In this document: positions 1 through 7,909 of the stretch, in pieces
Position numbering within the stretch: position 1 is the stretch's first letter
Layout: each line of letters opens with the position of its first letter
Assembly (NCBI GenBank): GCA_050944685.1
Contig: JBMNRP010000011.1
Coordinates: forward strand, 1-64,000
Direction of reading: 5' to 3'
Origin: CADBRN01 sp050944685
GTDB taxonomy: Bacteria > Bacillota > Clostridia > Lachnospirales > Lachnospiraceae
DNA: 64,000 nt
Translations under genes and position numbers: made by a program
The notes under the pieces: generated by a model
The model's database searches: none
Told to the model about the DNA's origin: nothing
The model's input: the letters and a program-made list of their open reading frames with translations, nothing else

Positions 1-1113
1 GACATACACGAAGTAAAGCTTCTTGGCCGAAGAATCCGAAACGGAAACGGTCGCGGTCGCCTCCTTGTCAGCCGTTCTGCAATCGATCACGGTTCCGTCT
101 GCTTTGACTTCGTCCGCCGTCGGAGCCACCTCATCCTCGTTTTTCACCAGGACGTAGGCTTTTCCGGTTTTCGTCGGGGTAGCTCCGATCTGAATCTCGG
201 AATCGCTGTTCCACTGATAGGTAAAATTAACTGTTCCGGCCGTCTCATTTTCTTCAACCGTAATCTTATAGGTAAGACTGCTGGTGGAATCCGCCGTTCC
301 AGCATTCGCTTTTTCAGCGGAAGAAGCGAAGCTGAAGGTAAGGTCGGTACTGTACGTTCCCGCCGCCAGTCCGGTTTTCGGAGCAATCGAAAACGCCGCT
401 TCACTCCCGGACGAAACTTCTACAAAATCATATGTCGAATACTGGGCATTTCCGGAATTGTAATCCACCGAATAGTTCGACAGATCTCCGCTGACCCAGA
501 CAAAGACATTATTACTGGTCGTATTGTTAATCGTAACCGTGGAAGGTGTAATACTGGTGTAGCCTTCCGTGACCGTCCATTCGTTCGGGTCTGCCGAAAC
601 CGTAACATTTCCGGAGGTGGCTCTCGGAGTGACCTCCTCGTCCTCTCCATCGGCAGTCGAGGCAGACGCTTCCGCGGAAACCTGCTCCTCGTAAGACGGA
701 AGTTTTATGGAAGCGAGATAGGTACCAGAAGCCTCCTCATAAACTACGCTGATGTCTTTCGCGGACGAGGTCTGGTTCTCAACCGCGATCTGAGCCGTCT
801 GGCCGGCTTCGCATGATATCGCCGTACCGTTCTGAAGTACGGCATCCTTTTCGAGTGCGTCCGCACCGCTCTCCTGAACGACATAATAAGCCGTTCCGCT
901 GTTTTCGGGTGTAATGTCCAGCTCGAAACTCGAGCTGCTGGTCCATTCTGCATTGAACTGTACGTCCGCAGCCTCCGAAACGACTTCCGCACCCGTCGAA
1001 GAATCCGCGGGGGCGGCCGAAATCAGGGACTCCGGTACGAGACCGATCATCATGCAGAGGGCAATAATAAACGTAATGATTCTTTTGCCTAATGATGTGC
1101 CTGACTTTTTCAT
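1..1113 (-). CDS. Secreted surface protein, C-terminus beyond window
   Basis: This is an open frame of 371 codons that starts at ATG 1113 behind a clear AGGAGG at 1123-1128 and runs off the left edge. The N-terminus (KKSGTSLGKR, then a hydrophobic stretch to about residue 34) is a signal peptide. The mature part is Ser/Thr/Ala-rich and looks like tandem beta-sandwich domains. One segment of about 55 residues occurs twice, near residues 71-128 and 313-371: each copy has GxAY(Y/V)(V/L)V, then NGT/DGT, a single Cys, and an alternating beta pattern ending near V(V/F)Y. This repeat style is usual in large cell-wall or S-layer-associated proteins of Clostridia. Function and anchoring cannot be judged without the missing end. 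Confidence 0.8.
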   Translation of the reverse strand, partial: MKKSGTSLGKRIITFIIALCMMIGLVPESLISAAPADSSTGAEVVSEAADVQFNAEWTSSSSFELDITPENSGTAYYVVQESGADALEKDAVLQNGTAISCEAGQTAQIAVENQTSSAKDISVVYEEASGTYLASIKLPSYEEQVSAEASASTADGEDEEVTPRATSGNVTVSADPNEWTVTEGYTSITPSTVTINNTTSNNVFVWVSGDLSNYSVDYNSGNAQYSTYDFVEVSSGSEAAFSIAPKTGLAAGTYSTDLTFSFASSAEKANAGTADSTSSLTYKITVEENETAGTVNFTYQWNSDSEIQIGATPTKTGKAYVLVKNEDEVAPTADEVKADGTVIDCRTADKEATATVSVSDSSAKKLYFVYV

Positions 1114-1385
1114 TAAGATCATCCTCCTGGTTGTCTGTTCCATCCTAATGTTGCCTTTTCGAAGTACCGGCTCCTTTTCACTGGAAGCTCTGACTTCTGT
1201 AATGAAAGAAATTTGAAATGCGGTGACAGCCCGTTTCCTTCCCCTGAAATCCCGGAAATCGACTTTTCTCATTCTCCGTTCCGTTCTTTTATTAGAAGAG
1301 ACGGCCCTCGAATCTCAGCATCCTGTTTGCTGCTGAATCGATCCGGCAGGAACCATGGCGGCTGTCCGGCGAATAACACCGGAAA

Positions 1386-1414
1386 CAAAAAACGCACGGC
1401 GAAAGACACCGTGC
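1386..1414 (-). terminator. Leftward intrinsic terminator-like hairpin
   Basis: On the minus strand a GCACGG/CCGTGC stem (arms 1409-1414 and 1394-1399) with a nine-base loop is followed by GTTTTTTG. It is a well-formed rho-independent terminator for leftward transcription, yet no leftward gene lies just upstream. It could be an attenuator in the leader of the surface protein gene or a relic. Confidence 0.6.
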
Positions 1415-1572
1415 ATACGCGTTTGTCCCCCCGCCCTTTTAAGTTGACCTGATGATATCCACATTCTAAAAATACGGCAATTGCTCAAAGTACCATGCCT
1501 TCTTCGAAAAAAAGCAAAATTCAACCCCCTGAAAATACCATTCTCTCAAAAATTTCATGGTAAATCTGACCT

Positions 1573-1637
1573 ATCCCTTGGGTACTTGTCCCCGGAAAAC
1601 CCCTTTATTATTAAGGGGTTTTTGAGTACCACGGGAT
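1573..1637. repeat. Nested inverted repeat (about 65 bases)
   Basis: Arms nest around a seven-base loop. The core AAAACCCCTT (1596-1605) pairs with AAGGGGTTTT (1613-1622). Outside it GGTACT (1581-1586) pairs with AGTACC (1625-1630), and ATCCC (1573-1577) pairs with GGGAT (1633-1637). The core followed by T residues could act as a terminator; the outer arms suggest a larger hairpin or a small mobile-element-like palindrome. Confidence 0.6.
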
Positions 1638-1663
1638 TTATCCTTCGGGTAATCCGGCGAAAG

Positions 1664-1679
1664 GTTTAAACGTTTAAAC
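1664..1679. promoter_or_regulatory. 16-base perfect palindrome, possible operator
   Basis: GTTTAAACGTTTAAAC reads the same on both strands and is itself a doubled GTTTAAAC. It lies in the gene-poor strip with no obvious promoter next to it. A dimeric regulator site or a recombination site is possible; the function is unknown. Confidence 0.35.
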
Positions 1680-1756
1680 TATTAAACGGAGTGAACCTGC
1701 CTGTCAGAACTTTTTCCCAGATGGGAGCCGGATTTTTCTGAATATAATAAAAAACT

Positions 1757-1790
1757 CCAGACTTTACTTTGGGGTAAGGTCTGGGGTCTT
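1757..1790 (+). terminator. Hairpin with T-run ahead of pseudogene
   Basis: CCAGACTTTAC (1757-1767) pairs with GTAAGGTCTGG (1774-1784), an 11-base-pair stem with one G-U pair. It is followed by GGTCTTTTTG on the plus strand and preceded by an A-run, so it could also serve the opposite strand. It would end any rightward transcript before the pseudogene. Confidence 0.55.
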
Positions 1791-1834
1791 TTTGAAAAAT
1801 AAACAGGAATAAGGCATTAATTCTTGATAAGAGT

Positions 1835-2276
1835 ATGCTTTCAGTTATCAGGCGAATCAGCGAAAAAAGCTCAGAAATGCTTGCAACAGAAGACTTTTTG
1901 ACGATTGACGCATTGTATCATGAGCGTCCTCTTTCATCCAAAATGCAGTCAAGGATAAAACGGCTGACAAATATGGGAAGTGTTGAGCATATTGGCCGGA
2001 AAAAATATGTTCTTGCAAGAAGTCTCTATGCAGCAACGGGCAAGACTGGTGTGCATACGAGAAAGGTTGGCTTGGATCGAGATACAAACAAAGAATTGCT
2101 TCTTAAGCATATTCGCGAGAACAATGCTGTTGGCACTTCTTTTAATGAGTTACAACAAGTTCTGCCTTGTCTTAGTCGCAATAGGTTGCAATAATGAAGT
2201 TTTGTTTAAACTCCGGTCATCTTTTACAAGAGTGCGAAGAGTGCGGTGTTTAAGGCATCGGGGGCGGAATAAATAA
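1835..2276 (+). pseudogene. Remnant of AlbA/Schlafen-type ATP-binding protein (C-terminal part)
   Basis: The frame from 1835 encodes 119 residues that resemble the C-terminal winged-helix region of RecG-like/AlbA_2 ATP-binding 'putative transcriptional regulator' proteins: LTIDALYHERPL, KYVLARSLYAATGK, then GLDRDTNKELLLKHIREN and LQQVLPCLSRN. The frame stops at 2194, but the expected continuation (VLFKLRSS..) is readable in the next frame up to 2276, so a frameshift near 2185-2195 broke it. The N-terminal ATP-binding domain is missing altogether and no ribosome binding site precedes the ATG. Codon use is AT-rich compared with the neighbours, consistent with a foreign origin. It is almost certainly non-functional. 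Confidence 0.7.
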
Positions 2277-2345
2277 TTGGAAAAACCAAATGATAGTCTT
2301 GCAAGGTTAATAAACACCTTCCTTAGGCTGAAGCCAATAACAGAA

Positions 2346-2382
2346 ATCCGGAGCAGATTCCAGAATGGATTCTGCTCCGGAT
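2346..2382 (-). terminator. Hairpin downstream of the NlpC/P60 gene
   Basis: ATCCGGAGCAGA.TCC (2346-2361) pairs with its complement at 2367-2382, 16 positions with one mismatch and a five-base loop. On the minus strand the hairpin is followed by the short T-rich tail TTTCTGTT. It lies 71 bases past the stop of the peptidoglycan hydrolase gene and is its likely terminator. Confidence 0.6.
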
Positions 2383-2452
2383 CAAATGTTGAATTAATGT
2401 CTAAGATTCAGGATACTACAATCCTTGACAAAGAGCCTAAAATATTCTTCTG

Positions 2453-3688
2453 TCACACGATTCTGCGGACCGCCAGGATCGTTCTGTAAGCAGCATTATT
2501 GCTGATCTTGATTCCGGTTTTGGCACTGGCCGCGTGAACAATCCGTCCGCCTCCCATATAGAGAGCGACGTGTCCGTCATAGCAGATGATATCGCCCGGC
2601 TGCGCTTCCGAGTAAGAAACGCCGCGTCCCGCGCTTCGAAGCGCTGCGGACTGTCTCGGCACGCTGTATCCGAAGTGCGCATAGATCAGATGAATAAACC
2701 CGGAGCAGTCCGTTCCGTTCGTCAGGCTGTTACCGCCCCATACATACGGGTTGCCGACGAACTGGAGCGCGTAGTTGACGATCTCCTGTCCGCTCGCGGA
2801 TCCGCTTCCGCTGGAAGAGCCGGAAGAGCTTCCCGAGCTGCCGGATCCCGAGGATCCCGAGGCTTCCTGAGCTGCTGCCGCTGCGGCTGCTGCCTTCTGG
2901 GCGGCCGCTGCCTTCTTGGCGGCTTCTTCCTGTGCCTTCCGCTCGGCTTCCTGCTGAGCGACAAGCTGCTGAATCTTCTGGTTCTGCTCCTCGATCAGCT
3001 TCTGGTACTCGGCCGCTTTTGACTGAGCATTCGCAATCTGCTTGTCGTAGTCCGCCGAAGTCGCTTTCGCCTGATCCAGCATCGTCTGCAGGTTCTTCTT
3101 CTGATCTTCCTGCTCGGATTTCATCGTCTCCAGCTCGGATTTTTCATCCTCCTGCTGCGTTTCCAGATCGGTGATCTCGTTCACCGTGTCTGTGTACTCC
3201 TCCAGGCAGTCTCTGTCGTAATCGTAGAGATCCTGTGTGTACTCACTCTTCGCGGTGAAATCGGCGACATTGGAATCGGAAAGCATAGAGATGGCCCAGC
3301 CGGAAGTGCTTCCGCCGTTTTCGTAAATGTACTGAATACGTTTTTTCATCGCGGAATACTCTTCGTTTTTCCGCTTCGTCGCCGCATTCAGCTTGCTCTT
3401 GGTCACCTCGATCTCATCCTCTTTATCCGAAATCTGTTTCGAAAGGGAATCTATCGAAGCGATCGTGGTCACCAGATTGGCGTCCAGATCGCTGATCTTT
3501 CCGGTGATCTCCTGCTTCTGCTGCTCCAGAGAATCGATGGAATCCTGGAGGTCTTCCAGCTGCTGAGAAGTCTGTTCTTTCTGCTGCTTCAGACTGTCAA
3601 TTGTGTCAGCTCCGACGGGAACCGCCTGTGCGGCGGCCAGCGCAATAATAAACGCCGTTGTCAGTAATCGTTTGTTGGCTCTTTTCAT
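2453..3688 (-). CDS. Secreted coiled-coil NlpC/P60 peptidoglycan endopeptidase
   Basis: The 411-residue protein should cleave stem peptides of peptidoglycan during growth or cell separation, like CwlO and PcsB-type hydrolases. A signal peptide covers about residues 1-27 (ending VPVGA). A long coiled coil rich in Gln, Glu and Lys runs from about 28 to 245, followed by an Ala/Lys-rich stretch and a Gly/Ser linker to about 300. The C-terminal NlpC/P60 domain has the catalytic Cys in NGTDCSGF and the His in YDGHVALYMGG, with a further polar residue after HAAS. In PcsB/CwlO proteins the coiled coil keeps the enzyme inactive until FtsEX engages it; that control is inferred here. ATG 3688 follows GGGGAAC. 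It is a single-gene unit with its own promoter. Confidence 0.93.
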   Translation of the reverse strand: MKRANKRLLTTAFIIALAAAQAVPVGADTIDSLKQQKEQTSQQLEDLQDSIDSLEQQKQEITGKISDLDANLVTTIASIDSLSKQISDKEDEIEVTKSKLNAATKRKNEEYSAMKKRIQYIYENGGSTSGWAISMLSDSNVADFTAKSEYTQDLYDYDRDCLEEYTDTVNEITDLETQQEDEKSELETMKSEQEDQKKNLQTMLDQAKATSADYDKQIANAQSKAAEYQKLIEEQNQKIQQLVAQQEAERKAQEEAAKKAAAAQKAAAAAAAAQEASGSSGSGSSGSSSGSSSGSGSASGQEIVNYALQFVGNPYVWGGNSLTNGTDCSGFIHLIYAHFGYSVPRQSAALRSAGRGVSYSEAQPGDIICYDGHVALYMGGGRIVHAASAKTGIKISNNAAYRTILAVRRIV

Positions 3689-3783
3689 AAGTTCCCCTAA
3701 ATTAATGTCACTCAGGATCCCTGCTCTGCATCTCCTCCTTATCGACCGCGCAGAAAGGGATCAGTTTCTTCTTTCCGCGCAAT

Positions 3784-3813
3784 ATCGTAACACATTCTTA
3801 ATATTTCTGTCAA
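3784..3813 (-). promoter_or_regulatory. Sigma-A promoter of the NlpC/P60 gene
   Basis: On the minus strand TTGACA (3808-3813) is followed after 18 bases by TACGAT (3784-3789), in AT-rich surroundings unlike the coding DNA. It lies about 100 bases upstream of ATG 3688. Confidence 0.6.
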
Positions 3814-3849
3814 GTAATATTAAATGAATTATGCAAACTGTACTCACTG

Positions 3850-4947
3850 TCATACATTGAACCGGAACAGGATCACATCGCCATCCTGGACGACGTATTC
3901 CTTTCCCTCGGTGCGGACCAGTCCCTTCTCTCGGGCGCCCGCATAAGAACCGGCGTCGAGCAGATCCTGGAAATTCACGACCTCGGCGCAGATGAATCCG
4001 CGCTGCATGTCGGTGTGAACCTTTCCGGCCGCTTCGGGAGCCTTCGTCCCGATGTGAATGGTCCACGCGCGGGTCTCGTCCTCTCCCGCGGTGAGAAAGC
4101 TCATCAGACCGAGCGTGCGGTAGCTCGCCTGAATCAGCTTGTCCAGGCCGGAATTCCTGATTCCGAGGTCCGCCAGGAACTCTTCTTTCTCGCTGTCATC
4201 CAGTTCGGAGATCTCCTCCTCGATACTGGCGCAGATCACGAATACCTCGCTGCCTCTCTTGGACGCGTACGAGCGGACCTTCGCGACGTAATCATTGGAA
4301 GCGCCGTCATCCGCCAGATCATCCTCGCCCGCATTGGCCGCATAGATCACCGGCTTCGCGGTCAGAAGATTGTAGGAGCGGAACCACTGCTCTTCGTCCT
4401 CTCCCTCGGTTTCAAACAGAATGGCGTCCTTCTCCTCCTCGAGGAATGCCTTCAGGCGCTTCTGCATCTCATACTCGGCGGCGGCTTTCTTATCCATCCG
4501 GGCCGATTTCGCGGTCTTCGCCATCCGGCGCTCCAGCACCTCGAGATCCGCGAAAATCAGTTCCAGATCGATGGTCTCGATGTCACGGAGCGGGTCCACG
4601 CTGCCGTCCACGTGAACGACATTGTCGTCGTCAAAACATCTCACGACATGGACGATGGCGTCTACCTCGCGGATATTGGCAAGAAACTGGTTGCCGAGAC
4701 CCTCTCCTTTTGATGCGCCGCGGACCAGGCCGGCGATGTCGACAAATTCCACGACTGCGGGAGTGACCTTTTTCGAGTGATAAAAATCTCCCAGCAGCTG
4801 CAGGCGGTGATCCGGAACCGGTACGACGCCCACGTTGGGGTCGATCGTGCAGAACGGATAATTTGCCATCTCCGCCCCGGCTTTTGTGAGCGAGTTAAAA
4901 AGAGTGCTCTTTCCGACATTCGGAAGTCCGATGATTCCCAGTTTCAT
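3850..4947 (-). CDS. ychF: Redox-regulated ATPase YchF (Obg-family)
   Basis: The 365-residue length is normal for YchF/OLA1, an Obg-like P-loop protein that prefers ATP, binds ribosomes and responds to oxidative stress. Walker A is GLPNVGKST at the N-terminus, with switch II DIAGLVRGASKGEGLGN near residues 70-85. NAGEDD occupies the position where GTPases carry NKxD, as expected for the ATP-preferring branch. A coiled-coil arm follows in the middle, and a TGS domain (EDETRAWTIHIGTKAPEAAGKVH..) ends the protein. ATG 4947 has AAGGAG upstream. It stands alone, facing away from the small XRE regulator. Confidence 0.96.
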   Translation of the reverse strand: MKLGIIGLPNVGKSTLFNSLTKAGAEMANYPFCTIDPNVGVVPVPDHRLQLLGDFYHSKKVTPAVVEFVDIAGLVRGASKGEGLGNQFLANIREVDAIVHVVRCFDDDNVVHVDGSVDPLRDIETIDLELIFADLEVLERRMAKTAKSARMDKKAAAEYEMQKRLKAFLEEEKDAILFETEGEDEEQWFRSYNLLTAKPVIYAANAGEDDLADDGASNDYVAKVRSYASKRGSEVFVICASIEEEISELDDSEKEEFLADLGIRNSGLDKLIQASYRTLGLMSFLTAGEDETRAWTIHIGTKAPEAAGKVHTDMQRGFICAEVVNFQDLLDAGSYAGAREKGLVRTEGKEYVVQDGDVILFRFNV

Positions 4948-5291
4948 AATATCTGTTTCTCCTTATTACTGTCTTTGAAATCCTGCGCGGGCGGGAAAGC
5001 GCCCGGGAAGCTTGAGCCGCCGGTGCTTTCATCCCGCCGGATGTGGCAATTCGGATCGATACAGACAATAAGTTATCACATCTCCTGCCTGTTTTCAATC
5101 CGGAACCCTCTTTAAAAGCCCGCACCGAGGCAAACCCTCACCGGGACGCCCGGAATGCGGCAAAAAATCTATTATTGCAATACTTTTGTATTTTTTATCT
5201 GTGTCTGTCATCCACTAGTATGAAGATAGCGCGAATCTCTTCAAAGTACCGGAACTGCGCAGAATCTAATATCTTCAGGCAGGTGAATCGT
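4948..5291. other. Divergent intergenic region ychF / XRE regulator
   Basis: The region carries no gene. It holds a likely ychF promoter (listed) and an AT-rich stretch at about 5165-5215 just before the XRE gene, where its promoter should lie; no clear -10/-35 pair stands out on the plus strand. Confidence 0.4.
5070..5098 (-). promoter_or_regulatory. Possible ychF promoter
   Basis: The minus strand reads TTGAAA (5093-5098), 17 bases, then TAACTT (5070-5075). The -35 is good and the -10 weak. It lies about 120 bases before the ychF start. Confidence 0.35.
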
Positions 5292-5615
5292 ATGATCGGT
5301 GAACAGATAAAAGGTCTTCGCAAGGCGAACAAGTATACGCAGAGCGACCTCGCGGCGCTCCTCTCGGTATCCAAGCAGGCGGTGAGCAACTGGGAAAACA
5401 ACAATGTGGTGCCCTCTGTGGAGCAGGTCAAAAATATCGCGCGCCTGTTCGGATGTTCGACCGATTATCTGCTGGAAATGACTACGATGTACGAGGCATG
5501 CTTTGAAGTGAGCGGACTGACCATTGACCAGACCGCTCACATCCAGGTGCTGATTAACGATTTGAGAAGGATCAATGAGATGAAGCGGACATCTCCGGAA
5601 AAGGAAAAGAACTGA
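5292..5615 (+). CDS. Small XRE-family (Cro/CI HTH) regulator
   Basis: The 107-residue protein has an N-terminal HTH_3 domain: IGEQIKGLRKANKYTQSDLA, then LLSVSKQAVSNWENNNVVPS as the recognition helix region, and LARLFGCSTDYLLEM at the end of the domain. Residues 70-107 are a short helical tail, probably for dimerisation. ATG 5292 was chosen because the HTH starts there and AGGTG lies just upstream; an earlier start at 5043 would add about 83 residues without any family match. It is a single gene between divergent ychF and convergent thiN. Its targets are unknown, and self-regulation is the usual case. Confidence 0.85.
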   Translation: MIGEQIKGLRKANKYTQSDLAALLSVSKQAVSNWENNNVVPSVEQVKNIARLFGCSTDYLLEMTTMYEACFEVSGLTIDQTAHIQVLINDLRRINEMKRTSPEKEKN

Positions 5616-5629
5616 CCCGGCCGGTCAGT
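5611..5629. terminator. Hairpin joining two convergent stop codons
   Basis: ACTGACC (5611-5617) pairs with GGTCAGT (5623-5629) around a five-base loop. One arm contains the TGA of the XRE gene and the other the TGA of thiN on the opposite strand. There is no T-run, so it may be only a weak bidirectional terminator. Confidence 0.4.
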
Positions 5630-6287
5630 CCCGGCTCTCGATCATGAGGAGCTCGCCCGCGGAAAAGGAAACCACCGCCTCATCATCCGCGATCTCATTG
5701 CTGGTCAGAAACTGCGCGTCGGAGGAACCGACGGTGCGGCTGTGAAGCGGATACTTGAATCCGGTGAGCGAAAGATCCCGGACCGGTCCGCCGAATGGAG
5801 CGAACGATACGTACTTCCCGTATTGTCCGCTTTTTGTTATGGTAATATGCGCGCGTTCATTCCCGGACGGAAGCAGAACCGAGATCCGGTTGTGCGCGTC
5901 CAGAATCTGTGCGCGGATTCCCTTTCTCGAGAGGGCGCACATTACTCCGATATTGGCCAGGACGTGATCCAGTCTGGTTCCGGTCGCCCCGAGGAAAACG
6001 ATCTCGTCCGCACCGAGCTCCACCGCGAGCTCCGCGGCGATGCTGGTGTCCGTGTCGTCTTTTTCCGGACGAAAGGTCCGCACGTCGACGCCAGGTCCCT
6101 CCGGAAGCTTTTCTCCGGCCGGCAGACTGTCAAAATCGCCGACGATGTGATCCGGAGTCAATCCCATCTCCCTGCAGTAATACAGGCCGAGGTCCGCCGC
6201 GATCAGATGATCGGGTCCCCAATTTCGAATAAATCCGGAGGCAAACGCCTCATCGAGGGTCCCTCCGGATACAATTGCCGCTCTCAC
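5625..6287 (-). CDS. thiN: Thiamine diphosphokinase
   Basis: The enzyme transfers diphosphate from ATP to thiamine, giving thiamine diphosphate. The 220 residues match the family's usual length. Recognisable blocks are AADLGLYYCREMGLTPDHIV, then GDFDSLP, RPEKDDTDTSIAAELA and FLGATGTRLDHVLANI, which form the catalytic domain; the C-terminal beta domain binds thiamine. The start is GTG 6287, directly touching the rpe stop (TAAGTG), so translation is probably coupled. It is the last gene of the murE-to-thiN array. This order (prpC-pknB-rsgA-rpe-thiN) is standard in Firmicutes. Confidence 0.95.
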   Translation of the reverse strand: MRAAIVSGGTLDEAFASGFIRNWGPDHLIAADLGLYYCREMGLTPDHIVGDFDSLPAGEKLPEGPGVDVRTFRPEKDDTDTSIAAELAVELGADEIVFLGATGTRLDHVLANIGVMCALSRKGIRAQILDAHNRISVLLPSGNERAHITITKSGQYGKYVSFAPFGGPVRDLSLTGFKYPLHSRTVGSSDAQFLTSNEIADDEAVVSFSAGELLMIESRD

Positions 6288-6950
6288 TTATTTCCGCTCC
6301 GCAAATTTTCTGTGGAAAAACTGTACATTGGCCGCGATATCGTCCCTGAACACCGCAGAACCCGCCACGAGAATCTCCGCGCCTGCGTCGAGCACCTCGT
6401 CGACCGTCTTCGCGTTGACTCCGCCGTCTACCTCGATCGGAATATCCGGATGTCCGGCGTCATCGAGCTTCTTTCTCAGGTCGGCGATTTTCTTCGTGAC
6501 AACGGGAATATAGGACTGGCCTCCGTATCCCGGGTTGACGGACATCAGAAGGACCATGTCCATGCGGTCCATGACGTAATCCAGCGCGCAGAGCGGTGTG
6601 GCCGGATTCAGAACGACGCCCGCCTGCATGCCGCAGTTATGAATGGCCTGGAGCGTGCGGTCGAGATGTTTGCAGGCCTCCGCGTGAACCGTGACCATGT
6701 CAGCTCCGCAGTCCTTCAGAACCTCGACGAAGCGTCCCGGCTCGTCCACCATCATGTGAACATCGAAAAACAGCTTCGTGCTCTTGCGGATCGACTTGAT
6801 GACCGGCATGCCGAAGGAAATCTGCGGGACGAATTCTCCGTCCATGACGTCGATGTGCAGCCACTCAACGCCGTTGTCCTCCAGAATTTTGAACTGATCG
6901 CCCAGATGAGCGAAATCCGCCGATAACATTGATGGGGCCAGCTTGTACAT
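6288..6950 (-). CDS. rpe: Ribulose-phosphate 3-epimerase
   Basis: The enzyme interconverts ribulose 5-phosphate and xylulose 5-phosphate in the pentose phosphate pathway. The 220-residue TIM barrel shows LAPSMLSADFAHLGDQ at the N-terminus, WLHIDVMDGEFVPQISFG with the metal-binding residues, DVHMMVDEP, LLMSVNPGYGGQ and EVDGGVNAKT with the phosphate-binding loop, and VAGSAVF near the end. All catalytic motifs are intact. It is 70 bases downstream of rsgA and adjoins thiN. Confidence 0.97.
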   Translation of the reverse strand: MYKLAPSMLSADFAHLGDQFKILEDNGVEWLHIDVMDGEFVPQISFGMPVIKSIRKSTKLFFDVHMMVDEPGRFVEVLKDCGADMVTVHAEACKHLDRTLQAIHNCGMQAGVVLNPATPLCALDYVMDRMDMVLLMSVNPGYGGQSYIPVVTKKIADLRKKLDDAGHPDIPIEVDGGVNAKTVDEVLDAGAEILVAGSAVFRDDIAANVQFFHRKFAERK

Positions 6951-7020
6951 AATGAACTCTCCTTTTCTCCCTGCCTTTGGGTTGCCTTATCTTTTTCGCG
7001 CGAAACAATAAACCGCGCGG

Positions 7021-7905
7021 TTAATATTTCCGTTTTTCCATCTCTTCCAGCTCACGGAACAGCCTGACATAGCTGTTGTATCGCCCGGAATCGATCGTAC
7101 CGTCCTTCACAGCGTCTTTGACCGCGCAGTCCGGTTCGCTGACGTGGACGCAGCCGGAAAACCGGCATTCTCCCTCGTGTCTCGCGATTTCGGGATAGGC
7201 GAAACGGAGCTCCTCCTTTTTCATATCGGGAATATACAGCGAGGTAAAGCCCGGCGTGTCACAGATCACGGTGTCGTCGTCGATGGGAATCATCTCGCTG
7301 TGGCGGGTGGTGTTTTTCCCGCGGCGCAGCTTTCGGCTGATCTCCCCGATCTCCATGATATCGGACCGGGAGAGCAGGTTGGTGATCGAGGATTTTCCGA
7401 CGCCGGACGGACCGGCGACGACCGTCACCTTTCCCCTCAGCCGGGCGCACAGATCCGAGAGACCGTTCTGCTCCTTCGCGCTGCAGAAAATGACCTCATA
7501 GCCGCAGGACTCATAGACGGTTTTCCAGCGCTCCTCCGCCTTTCCGTCGTCGAGATCCGTCTTGTTGAAGCAGATGAACGTCGGCACGTTCTGCCGCTCC
7601 ATCATAACAAGAAACCGGTCGAGCAGAAGCTCGTCCGGATCCGGTGAAGCCAGGGCAAACAGAATCATCGCCTGGTCGATATTCGCGACCGCCGGGCGGA
7701 TCAGTTCATTCCTCCTTGGATATATTTCCTGAATGCTGGCCTCGCGGTCTTTCGGGTCGGTGATCTCGATTTCCACGTCATCCCCGACGAGCGGCTTCCT
7801 GCCGTCCTTGCGGAAGATTCCGCGCGCCCTGCATTGCCAGATGCCGGATCCCGCTGTGAAAACATAGTAGAATCCGGCAATTCCTTTGATAATGATTCCC
7901 CGCAT
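7021..7905 (-). CDS. rsgA: Ribosome small-subunit-dependent GTPase A
   Basis: RsgA is a late 30S assembly GTPase. The 294-residue protein has an N-terminal OB fold (MRGIIIKGIAGFYYVFT..). A circularly permuted GTPase domain follows, with the G4-like CFNKTDLDD coming before the P-loop AGPSGVGKSS, then the G3 DTPGF. A C-terminal zinc site has ECRFSGCVH and a Cys in EPDCAV. ATG 7905 is preferred over the TTG at 7923 because it matches the family N-terminus and avoids overlapping the pknB end. Its neighbours prpC-pknB and rpe-thiN are conserved across Firmicutes. Confidence 0.96.
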   Translation of the reverse strand: MRGIIIKGIAGFYYVFTAGSGIWQCRARGIFRKDGRKPLVGDDVEIEITDPKDREASIQEIYPRRNELIRPAVANIDQAMILFALASPDPDELLLDRFLVMMERQNVPTFICFNKTDLDDGKAEERWKTVYESCGYEVIFCSAKEQNGLSDLCARLRGKVTVVAGPSGVGKSSITNLLSRSDIMEIGEISRKLRRGKNTTRHSEMIPIDDDTVICDTPGFTSLYIPDMKKEELRFAYPEIARHEGECRFSGCVHVSEPDCAVKDAVKDGTIDSGRYNSYVRLFRELEEMEKRKY

Positions 7906-7909
7906 GGTC

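Larger units (their letters stand above)
1114..1834. other. Gene-poor, AT-richer intergenic strip
   Basis: I see no convincing gene in these 721 bases: the short open frames have no good ribosome binding site and resemble no family. The strip holds a leftward hairpin with T-run, a nested inverted repeat, a 16-base palindrome and a rightward terminator-like hairpin, each listed separately. Base composition is more AT-rich than in the neighbouring genes. Together with the broken gene to its right it looks like an old insertion or deletion scar. Confidence 0.55.

Noticed and set aside
1300..1460. Cyclic-di-GMP or other riboswitch upstream of the surface protein
   Set aside because: A terminator is present, but the conserved aptamer core could not be matched, so only the hairpin is reported.
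2277..2489. Short plus-strand frame of 70 codons after the pseudogene
   Set aside because: It runs through the terminator hairpin of the opposite gene and has no family match.
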